Below, piece after piece: positions 1 to 8,504 of a stretch of 64,000 bases of DNA. This stretch comes from JAXLWB01 sp046328715. GTDB taxonomy: Bacteria > Chloroflexota > Anaerolineae > Caldilineales > Caldilineaceae. The notes beneath the pieces are model-generated. The model made no database searches. It was not told the DNA's origin and saw only the letters and a program-made list of their open reading frames with translations. The translations under genes and the position numbers were made by a program. The stretch is from positions 1-64,000 of the forward strand of contig JAXLWB010000052.1 of the NCBI GenBank assembly GCA_046328715.1, read 5' to 3'. The stretch's first letter is position 1; each line of letters begins with the position of its first letter.

Positions 1-2
1 TG

Positions 3-344
3 GTGCAGGTCAACACGTTGCTGGCACAGATGGTGGTCAACAAGGATCGCCAGGCGCAGATGCACAGCGATGTGCGCTTGGCTCTTCAGGAGCGCGACCT
101 GCATGTCGAACGCTCCAAGCGCTGGTTTGGCATGTTGATGAGCACAGCCCGCATTGCCTTTCAGAATCAGCCAGGGGTGCTGGAGACGATGATTCCTGGT
201 GTGCTACGCACGGAGGCGGAACGCGAGGCCACACGCACGTTGATGGCAGAGCGTCGAGCCGCCAAGAAGAAAGCGGCAGCAGAGAAAGCGGCGCAGCCGG
301 TAGCCGCTGCTGCAACCGTTGGGGCGGGTGTAACGGTGATTTAG
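3..344 (+). CDS. C-terminal part of an unrecognised protein, cut by the window edge
   Basis: An open frame enters from the left edge and stops at a TAG at 342-344. The first possible start here is a GTG at position 3, but the frame probably begins outside the window. The visible 113 residues are mostly helical. They start with a Gln/Asp/Arg-rich amphipathic part (about 1-50), contain no clear membrane segment, and end in a Lys/Ala-rich stretch (about 80-103) followed by a Val/Gly tail. I recognise no family. The basic Ala/Lys tail resembles low-complexity ends of nucleic-acid-binding or cytoskeletal proteins, but this is only a resemblance. No following gene is close: a long repeat-filled spacer comes next. 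Confidence 0.55.
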   Translation: MQVNTLLAQMVVNKDRQAQMHSDVRLALQERDLHVERSKRWFGMLMSTARIAFQNQPGVLETMIPGVLRTEAEREATRTLMAERRAAKKKAAAEKAAQPVAAAATVGAGVTVI

Positions 345-362
345 GCAGCGAATGAGAATAGT

Positions 363-442
363 AGGATTTACGCAAGACGACGAGAACAGCAAGATTTCTC
401 CTCGAAACAGCCCTCGTCGAAATGACATCTTGCGTAAATCCT
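363..442. repeat. Inverted repeat, 14-bp outer arms plus 7-bp inner arms
   Basis: AGGATTTACGCAAG (363-376) is mirrored exactly by CTTGCGTAAATCCT (429-442). Just inside, CGACGAG is mirrored by CTCGTCG, so most of the 80 bp can fold into one long hairpin. A related half-arm (CTTGTGTAAGTCCTGA) appears at about 43269-43286. It looks like a small non-autonomous element. Confidence 0.7.
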
Positions 443-544
443 GAATAGCTGATTTGTAACTATCAACCCCACCCAAGCCCTCACTGCAATTAAGGGAAGC
501 AATTTCGGTTTCGTAGGTGCGGTTTGCAGCCCATGCGCATCAAG

Positions 545-686
545 CTAATAGACAAAGCATTTGAAAGTTGCAAAATAGTAGGGGCATCCGCTTGCCGGTG
601 CCCTGCTTGCTGCAACGTGTGGGCAACTGCAAGGGTATGCCCCTACGCCTCGTGATGATGCAATGTCTATCTGCTTTGTCTATAAG
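545..686. repeat. MITE-like element, family A copy 1
   Basis: Terminal inverted repeats TAATAGACAAAGC / GCTTTGTCTATA bound about 140 bp. Inside is a second inverted pair around GTAGGGGCAT and ATGCCCCTAC. The reverse complement of this copy aligns over its whole length with the element at 59181-59321, including the inner blocks AGACATTGCAT and GCAAGCAGGGCA. Both copies are intergenic. No coding capacity is present. Confidence 0.85.
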
Positions 687-1097
687 AAGTAAATCTGCAG
701 CGTGGCCCTACTAACGACACCCCACATGCAACGCACCGGTCGCCACTACCTAAGTTGGATTGGCTGATCTGGACCGGTGCGATGCATGGATGTTGCCATG
801 TATCGCACGCTTTGGGAGTATCTTACATTCCTTCTCTTGCTTCGCTTGATGTCTATGGGTTTGCAACCGCACAGTCTCGGTTAGACCCACAGCGTGCGGC
901 TAAAAGCACGCACCTACGAAAGCTCTTACCTTACTGGCGTGACCCTAGTCCTCCCAAGCTGTGGGGAGGGAACAGTCAAAGGAAGGATTCCGATTTGTGG
1001 ACAGAAGAGCAAATTGAATCTGCCCCTCCACGGTTCCCTCCTTGCTTCGGGGAGGGCTAGGGTGGGGTGGCTTGGTAAGTTACACTGATTTGTGAAT

Positions 1098-1164
1098 GAA
1101 GGTTGCAGGTGGCAAGTGGCACAGTATCATGACACTTTGCCACCTGCAACCTGCCACCTGCACT
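1098..1164. repeat. Word-type palindrome (GCAGGTGGCAA class)
   Basis: A purine-rich arm with the reiterated word GGTTGCAGGTGGCAA (about 1101-1116) is followed by its complement TTGCCACCTGCAACC, itself repeated as CTGCCACCTGCA. The same word recurs in palindromes at about 2000, 3300-3436 and 20194-20264. Confidence 0.75.
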
Positions 1165-1189
1165 GTTGAATGCCTCTGTTTCACTCCTT

Positions 1190-1218
1190 TTGCGCCTCTT
1201 TGGATTCACTGGTACAAT
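1190..1218 (+). promoter_or_regulatory. Candidate sigma-70 promoter of yggS
   Basis: TTGCGC (1190-1195), a 17-bp spacer and TACAAT (1213-1218) lie about 50 bp before the yggS start. The -35 box is weak, so this is only a candidate. Confidence 0.4.
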
Positions 1219-1270
1219 CGACATGAAATTAGCAAACTATGTAACTGTTCAATAGACCCGTTGAAGGATC

Positions 1271-1987
1271 ATGAGCGAACCCATTGCCAATCGACTTCAG
1301 GAGATACGCCAGCGGATGGCGGCGGCGGCCCAGCGCGCTGGGCGCGACCCTGCCCAGGTACAGTTGGTGGCCGTGAGCAAAACCCATCCCATCAGCGCCA
1401 TTAGTGAGGCAATTGCCGCCAATCAAGCCGATTTTGGTGAGAATCGGCTGGAAGAGTTGGCCGAAAAGATCGCACAAGCTGATCAACTCGGATTGCGAGC
1501 GCAGATTCGTTGGCACATTATCGGCACCATCCAAAGCCGCAAAAGTGGGGATGCGGTGGCGCTCTGGCAAGCGGCCCAATTTGCTTTGATCCATTCCGTA
1601 GATACCCTGAAACTGGCGCGACGATTGAGCCGCGACGCAGCGAGCGCTGGCGTCGTACTGTCTATATTGTTAGAGGTGAATGTCAGCGGCGAAGAGAGTA
1701 AACATGGCTTTACGCCGACTGAACTGCGTCAGACGATTGAGGAAATAGCGGCGTTGCCTGCCATCGATCTGCAAGGACTGATGACAATGGCACCGTTGGA
1801 AGTGGCTGCCGAGGCAACCCGTCCTGTCTTTCGAGGGCTGCGGCTGCTGCGCGATGAACTACAAGCCAGCCATCCACAGCTTGCCTTACCGCAGCTATCG
1901 ATGGGGATGACCAACGATTTTGAAGTCGCCATTGAGGAGGGAGCCACACTCGTTCGGGTGGGTTCGGCGATCTTCGGGGCAAGATGA
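1271..1987 (+). CDS. yggS: YggS/PLPBP family pyridoxal-phosphate homeostasis protein
   Basis: The 238-residue length is normal for the YggS/PROSC family, which binds PLP without a known catalytic reaction and buffers vitamin B6 and amino/keto-acid pools in the cytoplasm. The fold is a single alanine-racemase-type TIM barrel. Lys37 in the VAVSKTHP motif is the expected Schiff-base lysine. FGENRLEEL (about 56-64), RWHIIGTIQSRK and the C-terminal SMGMTNDFEVAI ... RVGSAIFG phosphate-binding segment are all present. The ATG at 1271 follows AAGGA with a short spacing. The next gene is proC, then yggT, the classical yggS-proC-yggT order, so the three genes probably share a transcript, although about 200 bp of repeats separate yggS from proC. 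I see no missing key residue. Confidence 0.95.
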   Translation: MSEPIANRLQEIRQRMAAAAQRAGRDPAQVQLVAVSKTHPISAISEAIAANQADFGENRLEELAEKIAQADQLGLRAQIRWHIIGTIQSRKSGDAVALWQAAQFALIHSVDTLKLARRLSRDAASAGVVLSILLEVNVSGEESKHGFTPTELRQTIEEIAALPAIDLQGLMTMAPLEVAAEATRPVFRGLRLLRDELQASHPQLALPQLSMGMTNDFEVAIEEGATLVRVGSAIFGAR

Positions 1988-1989
1988 GC

Positions 1990-2062
1990 AGGTAAGCAAG
2001 CTGCAAGATGCAAGCGGCAGGTTGCAAGGTAGAATTGCAATCTATGTGTGGCATCTTGCTTA
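1990..2062. repeat. Word-type palindrome after yggS
   Basis: GCAAGATGC (2002-2010) and GCATCTTGC (2051-2059) are perfect mirror arms set in reiterated GCAAG/GCAGG words. It starts right after the yggS stop, so it could act as a terminator or processing hairpin. Confidence 0.6.
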
Positions 2063-2097
2063 ATATTATCAAGATTGGTAACGATTCAGGCGATCCT

Positions 2098-2152
2098 CTT
2101 CCGGGAAGGCTCTTGCGCAAGACAAACTCTAGCAATAGTCCCTTCCCGGAAG
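2098..2152. repeat. 55-bp inverted-repeat element, family B copy 1
   Basis: CTTCCGGGAAGG opens and CCTTCCCGGAAG closes an element of exactly 55 bp. Two more copies of exactly 55 bp lie at 27761-27815 and 28789-28843, with a partly conserved centre (around GACAAA.T). The opening CTTCCGGGAAG is itself nearly palindromic. Confidence 0.85.
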
Positions 2153-2187
2153 ATACTTACGAAGGTCCTGAAGACTAGAGGGTAAAG

Positions 2188-3015
2188 ATGCTAAGCAACG
2201 CAAAAATTGCATTTATCGGCAGCGGAATGATGGGCGAGGCGATGATCAAGGGGCTGCTAAACAAAGGGTTGGCTGTTGCCAGCCAAGTGACGGCCAGTGA
2301 TGTTGCGTTACCTCGCCTACAGACATTGCAACAGGCCTATGGTATTCATGTTACGAATAGTAATGTGGAGGCGGCACGGCAGGCCAACATCGTTGTGCTC
2401 AGTATCAAACCACAAACGCTGGGTGAGGTGGGCAAGGATCTGCATGGCGTCCTCGCTCACGATGCGCTGATCTTGAGCATCATGGCTGGGGTGCGGCTGA
2501 GCACGATCCGTAATGCCTTCTTTCATGACCGGGTCGTGCGTTCCATGCCCAATACTCCAGGGGCGATTGGCATGGGCGTCACCGTGTGGATGGCGACCGA
2601 CTCGGTTGCTCTAGAGCAGTTGCAGCAAGCAGAGGCGATCTTGAGCGCCTTAGGCGAACAGGTGCATGTCCACAAAGAGGATTATCTGGATATGGCCACC
2701 GGCTTGGGTGGCTCGTTGCCTGGATTTATCTTTCTGTTGATGGAAGCAATGATCGATGCCGGGGTGCAGATGGGTTTTGCACGCAGCGATGCACGCAAGA
2801 TTGTGCAACAGTCGGTGGAAGGCAGCGCCGCTTTGATGCGTACGACTGGACAACACCCCGCTGAATTGCGCAATCAGGTCACCAGCCCAGGTGGAACGAC
2901 TGCCGCTGGCCTCTACGAGTTGGAAAAAGATGCCGTGCGCGCTAGCATCAGTCGCGCTATCTTCGCTGCTTACGAACGTAGCCGCCAATTGGGCGCATTG
3001 AGTGAAGCAAAATAG
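2188..3015 (+). CDS. proC: Pyrroline-5-carboxylate reductase
   Basis: This enzyme performs the last step of proline synthesis, reducing 1-pyrroline-5-carboxylate to L-proline with NAD(P)H. The 275 residues match the family. The N-terminal Rossmann fold carries GSGMMG at residues 11-16 straight after the first strand (AFI). The RSMPNTP motif sits at about 117-123. The C-terminal all-helical dimerisation and active-site domain has GLGGSLPGF, the GFAR helix and the signature VTSPGGTTAAGL. The ATG at 2188 is preceded by GAGGGTAAAG, a usable ribosome-binding site. It lies in the yggS-proC-yggT cluster, and yggT begins 20 bp after its stop, so those two are surely co-transcribed. Confidence 0.96.
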   Translation: MLSNAKIAFIGSGMMGEAMIKGLLNKGLAVASQVTASDVALPRLQTLQQAYGIHVTNSNVEAARQANIVVLSIKPQTLGEVGKDLHGVLAHDALILSIMAGVRLSTIRNAFFHDRVVRSMPNTPGAIGMGVTVWMATDSVALEQLQQAEAILSALGEQVHVHKEDYLDMATGLGGSLPGFIFLLMEAMIDAGVQMGFARSDARKIVQQSVEGSAALMRTTGQHPAELRNQVTSPGGTTAAGLYELEKDAVRASISRAIFAAYERSRQLGALSEAK

Positions 3016-3035
3016 CATATTATCGAGGAATCATC

Positions 3036-3290
3036 ATGAATGGCATTTTAGTTTTTATTGGAGCGCTAATTCAGCTCTACGCATACTGTTTTCTGATCTA
3101 CTCATTGCTCAGTTGGATTCCGAATATTGATCGCTCGCATCCAGCGATCCAGTTCCTCTATCAGATCACCGAACCGGTCTTGGAGCCAATCCGTCGCCTT
3201 GTTCCACCCTTGGGTGGCATGATCGACATCTCGGCCATGGTTGCCATGATTGCACTTTTTATCTTGAGTTCAATGATTACAGGGTTGTGA
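3036..3290 (+). CDS. yggT: YggT family small membrane protein
   Basis: Eighty-four residues with two hydrophobic helices: about 4-26, then about 60-82 after the loop NIDRSHPAIQFLYQITEPVL. The loop sequence Y-I-T-EP-L-P-RR-P, here YQITEPVLEPIRRLVPPLGG, is the family signature. YggT/YlmG proteins are inner-membrane proteins linked in different bacteria to osmotic shock tolerance, cell-division gene clusters and, in plastids, nucleoid distribution; the molecular role is unsettled. The start follows CGAGGAATCATC, and the gene lies 20 bp behind proC. No anomaly seen. Confidence 0.92.
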   Translation: MNGILVFIGALIQLYAYCFLIYSLLSWIPNIDRSHPAIQFLYQITEPVLEPIRRLVPPLGGMIDISAMVAMIALFILSSMITGL

Positions 3291-3296
3291 GCAAGG

Positions 3297-3440
3297 AGCA
3301 GGTGGCAGGTTGCGAGGTATACTAGCGGTTGTCACTAAGTAACACTTTTTGCGGTATAAAAAGTGTTACTTAGTGCAGAGCATCAGTATAAAAGTAGAAT
3401 GTCACTTGCCACCTGCCACTTGTCACCTGCAACTTCCTGA
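3297..3440. repeat. Nested palindrome: word-type arms around a perfect 18-bp inverted repeat
   Basis: Outer arms are GGAGCAGGTGGCAGGTTGC (about 3296-3314) and the complementary words GCCACCTGCCACTTG and CACCTGCAAC (3407-3432). Between them, CACTAAGTAACACTTTTT (3333-3350) is mirrored perfectly at 3358-3375 over a 7-nt loop. The inner hairpin with its T tract could also terminate transcription from yggT. Confidence 0.75.
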
Positions 3441-3448
3441 CCACTTGC

Positions 3449-5062
3449 ATGGAAATCGAAGCAAAGTTTGCGATTCTCTCTCCACGTCAGTTCCAAGAGT
3501 TGGTGAAAGCCCGACGCTTGTTTGATTACCCGCTGGGGAAGGCCCACACAGCGCAGACGACCGATATCTACTTCGACACAGCCTCCTATCAGCTTCTTCG
3601 TCACGGCTTCTCACTGCGCTTGCGCCATACAGGAGTGTGGCTGACCACTCTGAAGAGCCTAAACCGTGGCGGCGATGAAACCCTGCACAGCCGCATGGAA
3701 CAGGAAGAAGCGCTAGCGGATGACTTTGATTATCATACGCCGCAACCACTGGCGATTCAGCAGTTACCTTCCACCATTCAACGCATCGTTGCCCTTGCTA
3801 TCGGACCCCAATGTAAGTCGGGATCCCAAAGTGAACTGCAACCGCTTTGCCAACTCGTGCAAGAGCGAACAAAGCGCGCCTTACTCGATCCGAGTTCAAG
3901 CGTTTCCGCTGGCAAGCAGCCTGAAATACCGATTGCAGAGTCATTGGCCGAAGTAAGTATCGATCAGGTGCAGGTCAACGACCTCAACGCTTCTTCGCAG
4001 CCAGTCGCAACCTTTGCCGAGCTAGAGATTGAATTGCGCAGGGGAAGTGCGGCACAACTGTCGGCGCTTTCCCTGCAACTCGCAACGAATCCAGCCCTAC
4101 GTCTTAACAGCGAGAGTAAATTTGCACGAGCAATGCAACTGTTGCTTCCCGAGCAAAAGATTGCAGTGACCATGCCTGCGGCTGAATATTGTCGCACGAT
4201 CTGGTTAAAACAATTGTTGCTGGTCTTGCTACAAGAAGATGGTGTACGTTGTAACAACGTGGAGGCCGTCCATGATATGCGGGTAGCGATTCGCCGCATT
4301 CGTGCTGGCGCACAACTCTTCGGCGATCAATTTCGTAAATTTAAAATCAAGCCATTTCTCAAAAGCTTGCGGCGGACCGCTCGATTGCTCGGTCAGGTGC
4401 GTGACCTGGATGTGGCGTTGCAGCGACTGCACGAGGAGCAAGGCGCTCTTGAGGACGGGGATGCTTTAGCGCTCTTGCGTGACAGGTGGCAGCAGCAACG
4501 AACTGCGGTCCATTGCGACTTGATCGAGTGGTTTAACAGCAACCAGTACAATCGTTTTGTGCGCAAGTTCCTGCGCTTCTGTCAGACCAGCGGGGTTGGG
4601 GCGAAAGCATTGCCCAAATCGGGTGAAGCTCCACTGCCACCTTATCAACTGTCCCATCTGTTGCCGCTCTTGTTAATGGAACGATTTACCACTGTGCGTG
4701 CGTTTGAATCTTTGTTGCTGGAAGAAGACGAAATACCCTTGCATACCTGGCACGCGCTGCGCATCGAATGTAAATACCTGCGCTACGCTTTGGAATTTGC
4801 CGCTCCCTTCCTGGACAAAGAAGGTGCATCGTTGATTGGTCACCTAAAGCAACTCCAGGAAGACTTGGGCAAACTGAACGATGCAGCGGTAAGTCAGCAG
4901 ATGCTGGCCACCCATAAAGACCATTCTGGGGCGTTTGTTGCCTATCAGTCGCGGCAGCATGAGATCATTGTCAGTCAAATTGAACATGCACGTCGATCTT
5001 ATGTGGACTTTGTCGCACCTGCCCAGCGACGTTTGTTCCAGCAAGCCTTGGCAAAGCTATGA
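3449..5062 (+). CDS. CYTH-CHAD domain protein (putative inorganic triphosphatase / polyphosphate-associated)
   Basis: Two domains are visible. Residues 1-210 are a CYTH triphosphate-tunnel domain opening with MEIEAKF, the ExExK signature (E2, E4, K6) that coordinates metal and triphosphate. Further basic and acidic strands include LRLRHTGVW, TLKSLNRGG and FAELEIELR. Residues about 245-530 are a CHAD helical domain with its conserved basic and histidine positions (VHDMRVAIRRIRAGAQLF; HALRIECKYLRYALEF). CYTH enzymes hydrolyse inorganic triphosphate, and CHAD domains bind polyphosphate granules. The first CYTH motif leaves no room for an earlier start. There is no good Shine-Dalgarno sequence. 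A roughly 70-residue low-conservation insertion (about 110-175) splits the CYTH half. Substrate is inferred from the family. Confidence 0.88.
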   Translation: MEIEAKFAILSPRQFQELVKARRLFDYPLGKAHTAQTTDIYFDTASYQLLRHGFSLRLRHTGVWLTTLKSLNRGGDETLHSRMEQEEALADDFDYHTPQPLAIQQLPSTIQRIVALAIGPQCKSGSQSELQPLCQLVQERTKRALLDPSSSVSAGKQPEIPIAESLAEVSIDQVQVNDLNASSQPVATFAELEIELRRGSAAQLSALSLQLATNPALRLNSESKFARAMQLLLPEQKIAVTMPAAEYCRTIWLKQLLLVLLQEDGVRCNNVEAVHDMRVAIRRIRAGAQLFGDQFRKFKIKPFLKSLRRTARLLGQVRDLDVALQRLHEEQGALEDGDALALLRDRWQQQRTAVHCDLIEWFNSNQYNRFVRKFLRFCQTSGVGAKALPKSGEAPLPPYQLSHLLPLLLMERFTTVRAFESLLLEEDEIPLHTWHALRIECKYLRYALEFAAPFLDKEGASLIGHLKQLQEDLGKLNDAAVSQQMLATHKDHSGAFVAYQSRQHEIIVSQIEHARRSYVDFVAPAQRRLFQQALAKL

Positions 5063-5134
5063 TCATCTGCAAAAGGCAGGATTGCGTTTCAATTAGGACA
5101 TTGAACGTCATTGTTCAAGGTCGACCCGTACTAT

Positions 5135-5518
5135 ATGATGGAACAATCACTCTCTATCGATGATTTTGAGCAATTAGTCGGCGAGGCACTCGATTCGATC
5201 CCGGATGAATTGTTTGCTATGATCGAAAATGTTGCCATTGTGGTGGAAAATTGGCCCACTAGCCGCCAGATGCAGTCGGTTAAACTGACACCAGGGCATA
5301 TTTTGCTTGGATTGTACGAAGGGGTGCCCTTGACCGGTCGCCATGATTATGGTCTGGTGGCACCTGACAAAATCACGATTTTCCGTGGGCCGATCTTGCA
5401 GATCTGCAACCACGACGCCGATGCCATCCGCAGCCAAGTGCGCCATACGGTGATTCACGAAATCGCCCATCACTTTGGCATCAGTGACCAGCGGCTGATA
5501 GAGCTTGGTGCTTACTAA
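5135..5518 (+). CDS. Small zincin-like putative metallopeptidase
   Basis: A soluble protein of about 127 residues ending in HEIAHHFGISDQRL. This gives the zinc motif HExxHxxGxxD, with the first His at about residue 108 and the Asp as the probable third ligand. It belongs to a widespread family of minimal zincins (possibly the DUF/PF06262 group) that are often annotated as metallopeptidases without a known substrate. The N-terminal part SIDDFEQLVGEALDSIPDEL is typical of the family. I chose the ATG at 5135 (another ATG follows at 5138); a TTG at 5111 would add eight residues with no better ribosome-binding site. It lies between the CYTH-CHAD gene and a lipoprotein gene that starts 8 bp after its stop, so it is probably co-transcribed with the latter. 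Confidence 0.8.
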   Translation: MMEQSLSIDDFEQLVGEALDSIPDELFAMIENVAIVVENWPTSRQMQSVKLTPGHILLGLYEGVPLTGRHDYGLVAPDKITIFRGPILQICNHDADAIRSQVRHTVIHEIAHHFGISDQRLIELGAY

Positions 5519-5526
5519 AGGTTACT

Positions 5527-6345
5527 ATGAAGCAATTTATCAAATTACCAATTCACACGCAATTGCGAACTAGCGTGCTGTGCCTGCTCATTGTTGCACT
5601 GCTTGCGGCTTGTTGGAAACCTTCGCTGCCTGATCTGCCGTCGATTCCGAAGGAGTTAGGTGATCCCAGCCAGGTGTTGAAGGATTTGGGATTGGGTGAC
5701 TTGACCGAACAATTTTCAGATATCAACCTCACCTTGCCTGATATCAGCACGCCGCCGGGTGCCATCAATTTCAACGGCCCGACCGCGGTCAATGTGGGTA
5801 TGGGCGAAAGTATCCCAGGGACAAATATCAAGCTCACTGCTATCAACGATCAGGGGGCTGAATTCGAGATCGCTGGCTTGCGTAGCCTGCGCAAGATCGG
5901 TGACTCGCTTGATTTCGACGGAACTTGGCCGCAGTTTCCTGATGTAAGCTATACCATGCGGCTGCGTATCTTCTATATTGGCAGTTCAAGTGTGCGGGCT
6001 GCCGGCGTGCATCGGCTCTTGATTCCCGATATTGCGCCTCAGGTTGCTGCAGCCAATCTACAATTGGGCGGCTATCAGTTGAAATTTTCTTTTGTTGACA
6101 ATGTCAACCTCAACGAAAGTATCGCCGGAACGACCTTGGTTTATGCTGGAGAAGACAGTCGGGGCGGGATCATCAATGGTCTGCCAGCAGGCACCTATAA
6201 TTTCTTTAAAGTGGGCGATAGCCTGAGTTGGATTGGACTGGTGCGCAACCAGATCGGTGCCCAGTACGACCTGCGCATGATCTTTTACACTGCCTCTAGC
6301 GCTCAAATCGGGGGCACAGTGACTGTCGCCATGCCCACCAAATAG
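5527..6345 (+). CDS. Predicted lipoprotein of unknown function
   Basis: The N-terminus is a lipoprotein signal: basic MKQFIK, a hydrophobic core and the lipobox LLAAC with Cys29. The mature 243 residues start with a Pro/Leu/Asp-rich tether (about 30-75), followed by a beta-rich region in which Gly-Asp-Ser-Leu motifs recur (IGDSLDF, VGDSLSW). That suggests two related beta modules of about 90 residues. No enzyme motif is visible. The ATG at 5527 follows AAAGG. It sits 8 bp after the zincin gene, so the two may be functionally linked; this is inference from spacing only. Anchored outside the cytoplasmic membrane. Confidence 0.75.
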   Translation: MKQFIKLPIHTQLRTSVLCLLIVALLAACWKPSLPDLPSIPKELGDPSQVLKDLGLGDLTEQFSDINLTLPDISTPPGAINFNGPTAVNVGMGESIPGTNIKLTAINDQGAEFEIAGLRSLRKIGDSLDFDGTWPQFPDVSYTMRLRIFYIGSSSVRAAGVHRLLIPDIAPQVAAANLQLGGYQLKFSFVDNVNLNESIAGTTLVYAGEDSRGGIINGLPAGTYNFFKVGDSLSWIGLVRNQIGAQYDLRMIFYTASSAQIGGTVTVAMPTK

Positions 6346-6438
6346 CGATGATATGATAATTAGAAGATTGGTCATATTGTAATTATCAATTTCCCGCTTT
6401 CTAAGGTTAAATACCTGTAACTATCAGGCATCGAAAAC

Positions 6439-6513
6439 ATGACTGGCACTTTTCGTAGTAAGCGAGTCTTCATGCTCTCTCACAATAACGTTGAACCGTG
6501 AAGTGCCAGTCAT
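6439..6513. repeat. 75-bp element with perfect 13-bp inverted ends
   Basis: ATGACTGGCACTT (6439-6451) is mirrored exactly by AAGTGCCAGTCAT (6501-6513). It is intergenic and I found no second copy in the window. MITE-like, or a large terminator hairpin. Confidence 0.65.
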
Positions 6514-6592
6514 ATTGGATCAGGCTGAATACGTATGATTCAGCTTCATTTATACTTATAAAATCACGTCTTAACTCCCTTGGGATTTACGT

Positions 6593-7414
6593 ATGGCAGA
6601 CGAGTCTTCTCAACTAGAACCTGCGCTGCGTCGCGAGATCATGCAGGCCATAAATTCGCATTACTATAATGTGACCGACGGCGAGGGCCGCGCAGTCGGT
6701 GGACTGCTGGTGCTGCTAGATCGCCGTAATCGCCCTGTACGTGCCGAAATTCATCTACACGACGAACTGGCGGACGAGGTCGCTTCGACTGCAGTTCGTC
6801 AAGGCTATCATATTTTGGGTGAACGCTACTTTGGTGATGAGCCGTTGCCGCTTCAAGTGCGCGAAAGTTATGCACTGGGTGAAACCTTGCGCGTCACCCT
6901 GGGCGATCCGACACTAGCTGAAGACGAGCCACGCCGCTGGCCCCTTTGGCAAATCGCCAGCGCCGCGGTGATGATCATTGTGTTGGTGGGCTTGATTTGG
7001 GCTATCTCGACTTGGTTGCGCGGGGGCAGCGGTGGCGCAGCCGAAAGTCCAACTGTGCAGGAACAAAACGTTGCTACCCCTGTCACCGATGCGGCCGCCA
7101 GCCCAGTGCTCCCAACACCAACCACAAGCGGACAATTGCCTCCTAGCCGTAATGCGGATGGCACATTGAAGATCGGAGATAAGGTACGAATCAAGCCTGG
7201 CTATACTTTGACCCTGCGCAGCGAAGCGGGTGCCGAAGCGGGTGAGGTGGTTGGCTATATGAAGGATGGTGACATTGCCGAGATCATCGATGGCCCTATC
7301 CTTCTCCAAGGGGATAGCGATACCATCGTCTGGTGGCTGGTCAAACTGCCTGATGAAACACAGGCTTGGGCCGCAGCGAACACGAGTACGACACAGTTGT
7401 TGGAACGAGCCTAA
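6593..7414 (+). CDS. Membrane protein with cytoplasmic N-domain and C-terminal SH3-like domain
   Basis: Architecture in 273 residues: a soluble mixed alpha/beta N-domain (about 10-105) of unrecognised family; one transmembrane helix (about 118-142, IASAAVMIIVLVGLIWAIS); a low-complexity Ser/Thr/Pro linker (about 145-185); and a C-terminal bacterial SH3-like beta barrel (about 190-268) with the usual pattern GDKVRIK ... LTLRSEAGAEAGEVVGYMKDGDIAEIIDGP ... WWLVKLPDETQAWAA. SH3b domains of this kind bind cell-wall or surface polymers outside the cell, so the barrel is probably extracytoplasmic. The gene ends 3' to 3' against the thiamine ABC ATPase, with convergent stops 4 bp apart across the junction. 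Function unknown. Confidence 0.8.
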   Translation: MADESSQLEPALRREIMQAINSHYYNVTDGEGRAVGGLLVLLDRRNRPVRAEIHLHDELADEVASTAVRQGYHILGERYFGDEPLPLQVRESYALGETLRVTLGDPTLAEDEPRRWPLWQIASAAVMIIVLVGLIWAISTWLRGGSGGAAESPTVQEQNVATPVTDAAASPVLPTPTTSGQLPPSRNADGTLKIGDKVRIKPGYTLTLRSEAGAEAGEVVGYMKDGDIAEIIDGPILLQGDSDTIVWWLVKLPDETQAWAAANTSTTQLLERA

Positions 7415-8454
7415 AGCAACTGAAGCTGATCGGGTTGCAAAGATAGCCTGATCTGATCTCCCACATGGAAGCTGAAAGTAGAAGGTACGCTAAAGATCAA
7501 GTTCGTTTCGAGCCCAGTGTCAGGAAAAGAAAGTTCTAGCCGAGTCGCCTCGCCCCGGTACGAGAGCGACTCGATCTTTCCTCGCGGGGCATCTCCTTGC
7601 CTTCCACTCTCTCCTACACGTAGCGCTGTCGGGCGAATCAACAAGGTGTAGTGGCCCGGCTGCACAGGCGCTGGTAAGGGTAAATCTCCGATGGTTGTTT
7701 GCGCCACTTCTCTTTTTTCTTCACTTACACGAGCAGGCAATAGATTCTGAAAACCCAGGAAGCGCGCTACAAAAGCATTGGCCGGATGTTGGTAGATCTG
7801 CTGCGGCTGGTCGATCTGTTCAATTAGGCCTTGATTCATGATGGCGATGCGGTCGGCAATCGCTAAGGCTTCCTGCTGATCGTGGGTGACAAAGAGTACG
7901 GTCTGGTCTATCTTCTTGAGAATCACTCGCAAATCGTTCATCAACTCTTCGCGCAACGCCCGATCCAGGCTGCCCAACGGTTCGTCAAGGAGCAACAGGT
8001 GTGGGTGCGGGGCAAGGCTGCGAGCCAGCGCCACTCGTTGCCTCTCGCCACCACTCAATTCAAAGATCGAACGTTTGCCATAGCCACCCAGGTTGACCAG
8101 TTCTAGCATCTCCTCCACGCGCGTTGCGATCTCTGCTTTGTTTGCCCCCGCCATGCGCAGACCAAAGCCAATGTTTTCTGCCACGTTTCGGTGTGGAAAG
8201 AGCGCAAACTCCTGAAACATGAAGCCAAAGTTGCGCTGATGGACGGGCACTTGAGTCAGATCCTTACCATCCATCAAAATCTCGCCACGGTCAGCTGACT
8301 CTAACCCCGCTACTAGGCGCAATAGCGTTGTCTTGCCGCAGCCGCTTGGCCCTAGCAAACAAACGATTTCGCCCCGTTCGACGGTTAAGTCAACTCCCTT
8401 GAGCACCGGTTGGTTTGCGCTGTAGGATTTATAGAGGTCACGCAGTGTAAGCAT
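7411..8454 (-). CDS. thiQ: ABC transporter ATP-binding protein of the thiamine importer
   Basis: A 347-residue ABC ATPase with all motifs: Walker A GPSGCGKT (35-42), Q-loop MFQEFALF, signature LSGGERQR (133-140), Walker B LLLLDEPLGSLD (153-164) and the switch His in VTHDQQEA. A C-terminal beta extension (about 240-345) is TOBE-like, as in iron/spermidine/thiamine-type importer ATPases. That makes it longer than E. coli ThiQ and closer to FbpC/PotA in layout. It is the last gene of a three-gene minus-strand operon with the permease and binding protein. The TPP riboswitch ahead of the operon is the reason for calling the substrate thiamine, TPP or a precursor rather than iron. About 145 bp containing an inverted repeat separates it from the permease. 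Confidence 0.85.
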   Translation of the reverse strand: MLTLRDLYKSYSANQPVLKGVDLTVERGEIVCLLGPSGCGKTTLLRLVAGLESADRGEILMDGKDLTQVPVHQRNFGFMFQEFALFPHRNVAENIGFGLRMAGANKAEIATRVEEMLELVNLGGYGKRSIFELSGGERQRVALARSLAPHPHLLLLDEPLGSLDRALREELMNDLRVILKKIDQTVLFVTHDQQEALAIADRIAIMNQGLIEQIDQPQQIYQHPANAFVARFLGFQNLLPARVSEEKREVAQTTIGDLPLPAPVQPGHYTLLIRPTALRVGESGRQGDAPRGKIESLSYRGEATRLELSFPDTGLETNLIFSVPSTFSFHVGDQIRLSLQPDQLQLL

Positions 8455-8504
8455 AAATGATTAGAATCTTCTTATGATTTGCCCTGTGCTGATGCGTACC
8501 ATTC

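Larger units (their letters stand above)
345..1189. other. Non-coding spacer filled with inverted-repeat elements
   Basis: No convincing gene lies here; the short open frames at 755-1088 show no start signal or family features. The spacer holds an inverted repeat at 363-442, a roughly 140 bp MITE-like element at 545-686 and a word-type palindrome at 1098-1164. A promoter for yggS follows at about 1190-1218. Confidence 0.6.

Noticed and set aside
755..1088. Two short open frames in the first spacer
   Set aside because: They overlap each other, lack start signals and show no protein-like pattern.
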